From contig CALISX010000147.1 of NCBI GenBank assembly GCA_938041725.1, forward strand, positions 1 through 8,611: a DNA stretch of 8,611 nt. Reading direction: 5' to 3'. Below, one piece after another: positions 6,272 to 8,611 of this stretch; within the stretch, counting starts at the first letter, position 1, and each line of letters starts with the position of its first letter. The notes beneath the pieces are model-generated. The model saw only the letters and a list, made by a program, of their open reading frames with translations. It was not told where the DNA came from and made no database searches. Made by a program: the position numbers and the translations under genes. Origin of the DNA: an uncultured Lachnoanaerobaculum sp. Lineage in GTDB: Bacteria > Bacillota > Clostridia > Lachnospirales > Lachnospiraceae.

Positions 6272-7496
6272 ATTGAATGGTTCCTTTGTTGCGCACCAGC
6301 TTGGGCCGGTACCTCTCTTTCTTTAATCTTTCCACAATGGCTGTTTTATGCTCTGTGCCATAGGCCTCCACCGTAATAATCAGCTCCACAGCGGCACTGC
6401 GGTTGATGCTGATAAACTGGTTATGCTCCAGCCGGATCACATTTCCCCGCTCCTGGGCCAAAATCTCCGATACCTTTGCCAGCTCTCCCGGTTTATCCGG
6501 CAAAAGAACCGATACCGTAAATACCCGGTCTCTGGCAATCAAGCCATGCTGCACCAAAGAGGACATGGTAATCACATCCATGTTGCCGCCGCTTAGGATA
6601 GATACTATTTTTTTCCCCTTCACCGGCAGATGCTTGAGGGCTGCCACCGTAAGAAGGCCGGAGTTTTCCACCACCATTTTGTGGCTTTCCACCATATCCA
6701 AAAAGCTTACAATCAGCTCATCATCCTCAATGGTGATAATATCGTCCACATATCTGCGGATATAGTCAAAAAGCTTGTCCCCCGGAGTTTTCACCGCTGT
6801 GCCGTCGGCAATGGTGTCTGCACTGTCCAAGGTCACAATATGCCCCGCCTTCAGGGAAGCCTTCATACAGGCAGCCTTGGCAGGCTCCACCCCGATCACA
6901 TGGATGTTGGGATTTAACATCTTTGCCAAAGCCGCCACACCGCTGACCAGTCCCCCGCCTCCTACGGGCACCAGAATATAGTCCACTGTAGGCAGCTCCT
7001 TAATGATTTCCATGGCAATGCTGCCCTGGCCTGTGGCCACCGTTAAATCATTAAAGGGATGGACAAAGGTGGCATGGGTTTTTTCGGCAATTTCCGCTGC
7101 CTTTGCCGCCGCCTCGTCAAATACATCCCCAAACAGCACCACCTGGGCCCCATAGCCCTTGGTTCTATTGATTTTAATCAGAGGGGTGATGGTGGGCATC
7201 ACCACAGTGGCAGGAATGCCTGCCAGCTTTGCCGCATAGGCCACCCCCTGGGCATGGTTTCCGGCGCTGGCAGTGATAATGCCATGCCTTCTTTCCTCAT
7301 CCTTGAGGGTGGAAATCTTATAATAGGCCCCCCGCACCTTGTAGGCTCCGGTGTACTGCATGTTTTCCGGTTTAAAATAAACCCGGTTCCCTGACTGGGC
7401 GGAAAAAAACTCGCTGAAGACCAGCTTGGTCTCAGAGGTTACTCTTTTTACGATTTCGCTGGCTTCCTCAAAGCTTTCCAATGTAAATTCTTCCAT
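6270..7496 (-). CDS. ilvA: Threonine ammonia-lyase (threonine dehydratase), PLP-dependent, with one ACT domain
   Basis: The enzyme deaminates L-threonine to 2-oxobutanoate and ammonia using pyridoxal phosphate. 2-oxobutanoate feeds isoleucine synthesis or fermentation to propionate. The 408 residues match the medium-length form. In the catalytic domain, YKVRGA at 52-57 carries the PLP Lys53, SAGNHAQG at 77-84 binds the substrate carboxylate, GGGG at 179-182 holds the cofactor phosphate, and SGGN is at 302-305. Residues about 328-400 (VSVLLPDKPGELAKVSEIL onward) form a single ACT domain, the usual amino-acid effector site. AAAGGG near 7504-7509 precedes the ATG at 7496. ftsY lies 42 bp upstream and the ClC gene follows directly. 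No other isoleucine/valine gene is present, so a catabolic (tdcB-like) role is as possible as a biosynthetic one; the symbol names the family only. Confidence 0.92.
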   Translation of the reverse strand: MEEFTLESFEEASEIVKRVTSETKLVFSEFFSAQSGNRVYFKPENMQYTGAYKVRGAYYKISTLKDEERRHGIITASAGNHAQGVAYAAKLAGIPATVVMPTITPLIKINRTKGYGAQVVLFGDVFDEAAAKAAEIAEKTHATFVHPFNDLTVATGQGSIAMEIIKELPTVDYILVPVGGGGLVSGVAALAKMLNPNIHVIGVEPAKAACMKASLKAGHIVTLDSADTIADGTAVKTPGDKLFDYIRRYVDDIITIEDDELIVSFLDMVESHKMVVENSGLLTVAALKHLPVKGKKIVSILSGGNMDVITMSSLVQHGLIARDRVFTVSVLLPDKPGELAKVSEILAQERGNVIRLEHNQFISINRSAAVELIITVEAYGTEHKTAIVERLKKERYRPKLVRNKGTIQ

Positions 7497-7538
7497 TTTT
7501 TATCCCTTTACTCCGGCAAAACGCTGTAACGCATTTCC

Positions 7539-8483
7539 CTAGACCTCTCCCTGTGTATTTCCCTGAAATAAGGCATCCACAAACTGTGCCGAATCAAACT
7601 TTTGCAGATCCTCGATTTTTTCTCCCACACCAATGTATTTTACGGGAATATGCAGCTCCGCCTGTATGGCCACTGCAATCCCTCCCCGGGCTGTACCGTC
7701 CAGCTTGGTTAGAATAATGCCGGTGATGGGGGTGATTTCATGAAACTGCCTGGCCTGCTCCAGAGCGTTCTGCCCGGTGGTGCCGTCCAGCACCACTAAA
7801 GTTTCCCGGTGGGCCTCCGGATATTCCCGTTCAATGATCCGGTTGATTTTTCGAAGCTCCTCCATAAGGTTCTTTTTGTTGTGGAGCCTGCCTGCCGTAT
7901 CACAGATCATAATATCCGTACCCCGGGCCTTGGCAGCCTGACAGGCGTCAAACACCACCGCCCCGGGATCTGAACCCTCATTTTGGGCAATCATATCCAC
8001 ATCCGCCCGTTTGGCCCATTCCCGCAGCTGCTCCACTGCAGCAGCCCGGAAGGTATCCGCCGCCACCACCATTACTTTTTTTCCCTGGCCCTTTAACTGG
8101 TCTGCCAGCTTCCCCACAGAGGTGGTTTTGCCCACTCCGTTTACCCCGATCACCAGCACCACGGATTTTTTCCCTTCAAACTCGTAGGCGTTTTCTCCCA
8201 GGTCCATACGTTCCTTTATGGTGTCTATGAGCACCTGCCGGCACTGGGCCGGAGAAGTAAGCTTGTCCTTTTTTACCCGGTCTCTCAGCTCTGCAATAAT
8301 ATCCGTAGAAGCCCGAATGCCGATGTCCCCCATAATCAGAGTTTCCTCCAGCTCCTCATAAAAATCCTCGTCAATGCTGTCATATCCCAAAAATACGCTT
8401 TCAATCCCATTCACCACTGCATCTCTGGTTTTAGAAAGCCCTTCCACCAAACGGGAAAAAAATCCTTTTTTCTTTTCTTCCAT
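7539..8483 (-). CDS. ftsY: Signal recognition particle receptor FtsY
   Basis: FtsY is the membrane-associated GTPase that receives ribosome-SRP complexes from Ffh and hands nascent membrane proteins to the Sec translocon. At 314 residues it is the short form: a basic, amphipathic start ([20 protein letters not shown]), the helical N domain to about residue 100, then the G domain. Visible GTPase motifs are GVNGVGKTT at 113-121, DTFRAAA at 143-149, DTAGR at 195-199 and [10 protein letters not shown] at 259-268. The long acidic N-terminal extension of the Escherichia coli protein is absent, as usual in Firmicutes. [13 protein letters not shown] and the [11 protein letters not shown] segment favour FtsY over Ffh, and there is no M domain. 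The ATG at 8483 follows AAAGGAG by five bases. smc ends 18 bp upstream, the classic Firmicute order. Confidence 0.97.
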   Translation of the reverse strand: MEEKKKGFFSRLVEGLSKTRDAVVNGIESVFLGYDSIDEDFYEELEETLIMGDIGIRASTDIIAELRDRVKKDKLTSPAQCRQVLIDTIKERMDLGENAYEFEGKKSVVLVIGVNGVGKTTSVGKLADQLKGQGKKVMVVAADTFRAAAVEQLREWAKRADVDMIAQNEGSDPGAVVFDACQAAKARGTDIMICDTAGRLHNKKNLMEELRKINRIIEREYPEAHRETLVVLDGTTGQNALEQARQFHEITPITGIILTKLDGTARGGIAVAIQAELHIPVKYIGVGEKIEDLQKFDSAQFVDALFQGNTQGEV

Positions 8484-8501
8484 ATATTCTCCTTTAAAGA
8501 C

Positions 8502-8611
8502 TCAATCCTCCAAATCCCCTTCAATCAGGTTCACGGAAACCAAAGCGGAAACCCCCTTTTCCTGCATGGTAATGCCATACAGTCTGTCAGCAGACACCAT
8601 GGTGCCCCTTC
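8502..8611 (-). CDS. smc: Chromosome segregation protein SMC, C-terminal end (cut by window edge)
   Basis: The last 35 codons of a frame entering from the right edge read RGTMVSADRLYGITMQEKGV, followed by SALVSVNLIEGDLED and a TGA at 8502-8504. RGTM...A..LYG.TMQEKGVS.LVSV.L is the conserved tail of bacterial SMC, just after the D-loop of the C-terminal ATPase lobe. SMC is the ATPase of the condensin-like complex that compacts and separates chromosomes. The immediate downstream ftsY supports the call. The fragment is too short to show the ATP-binding Walker motifs. Confidence 0.88.
   Translation of the reverse strand, partial: RGTMVSADRLYGITMQEKGVSALVSVNLIEGDLED

Noticed and set aside
6259..6300. 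Fluoride riboswitch ahead of the ClC gene
   Set aside because: Only 11 bp separate the ClC start from the preceding stop codon, leaving no room for the aptamer, and the upstream bases are coding.
7497..7538. Terminator or promoter in the 42-bp ftsY-ilvA gap
   Set aside because: The gap has a short direct repeat (AACGC-TGT-AACGC) but no inverted repeat with a U-run and no plausible -35/-10 pair.

Overview
The window looks like a core-genome segment of a Firmicute, most likely a Clostridia/Lachnospiraceae-type anaerobe. This is inferred from smc followed directly by ftsY, a YlbM/TmcAL homologue, strong AGGAG-type ribosome binding sites, tight gene packing and a base composition that looks roughly balanced by eye. 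No rRNA, tRNA, CRISPR array, insertion sequence or phage gene is visible, and coding density is very high. The longest non-coding stretch is about 100 bp.

The layout falls into three transcription blocks. From the right edge leftwards on the minus strand run the 3' end of smc (8502-8611), ftsY (7539-8483), a threonine ammonia-lyase with a C-terminal ACT domain (6270-7496), a ClC-family anion transporter (4948-6258), dapA (4042-4929) and dapB (3275-4045). The gaps are 18, 42, 11, 18 and -4 bp. No terminator is visible between these genes, so they can be read as one long operon. In the middle, tmcAL (2011-3258) lies alone on the plus strand and converges on dapB with 16 bp between stop codons. 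On the left, rarA (571-1908) is divergent from tmcAL and is followed 9 bp later by rho, whose first 187 codons (1-561) are inside the window.

Functionally, smc and ftsY handle chromosome compaction and membrane-protein targeting. dapA and dapB are consecutive steps of the diaminopimelate/lysine pathway, which also feeds peptidoglycan. The threonine ammonia-lyase draws on another branch of the aspartate family. RarA acts at stalled forks and Rho ends transcription, so both protect genome integrity. TmcAL makes N4-acetylcytidine in elongator tRNA-Met.

I found no clearly undescribed system. The best candidates for a second look are the ClC protein, whose signature motifs resemble the fluoride/proton (CLC-F) branch more than classical chloride ClCs although no fluoride riboswitch is present; overlapping divergent promoter elements between rarA and tmcAL; and an inverted repeat that contains both convergent stop codons. 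Two starts were moved downstream of the longest reading frame on ribosome-binding-site grounds: dapA to the ATG at 4929 and clc to the ATG at 6258.
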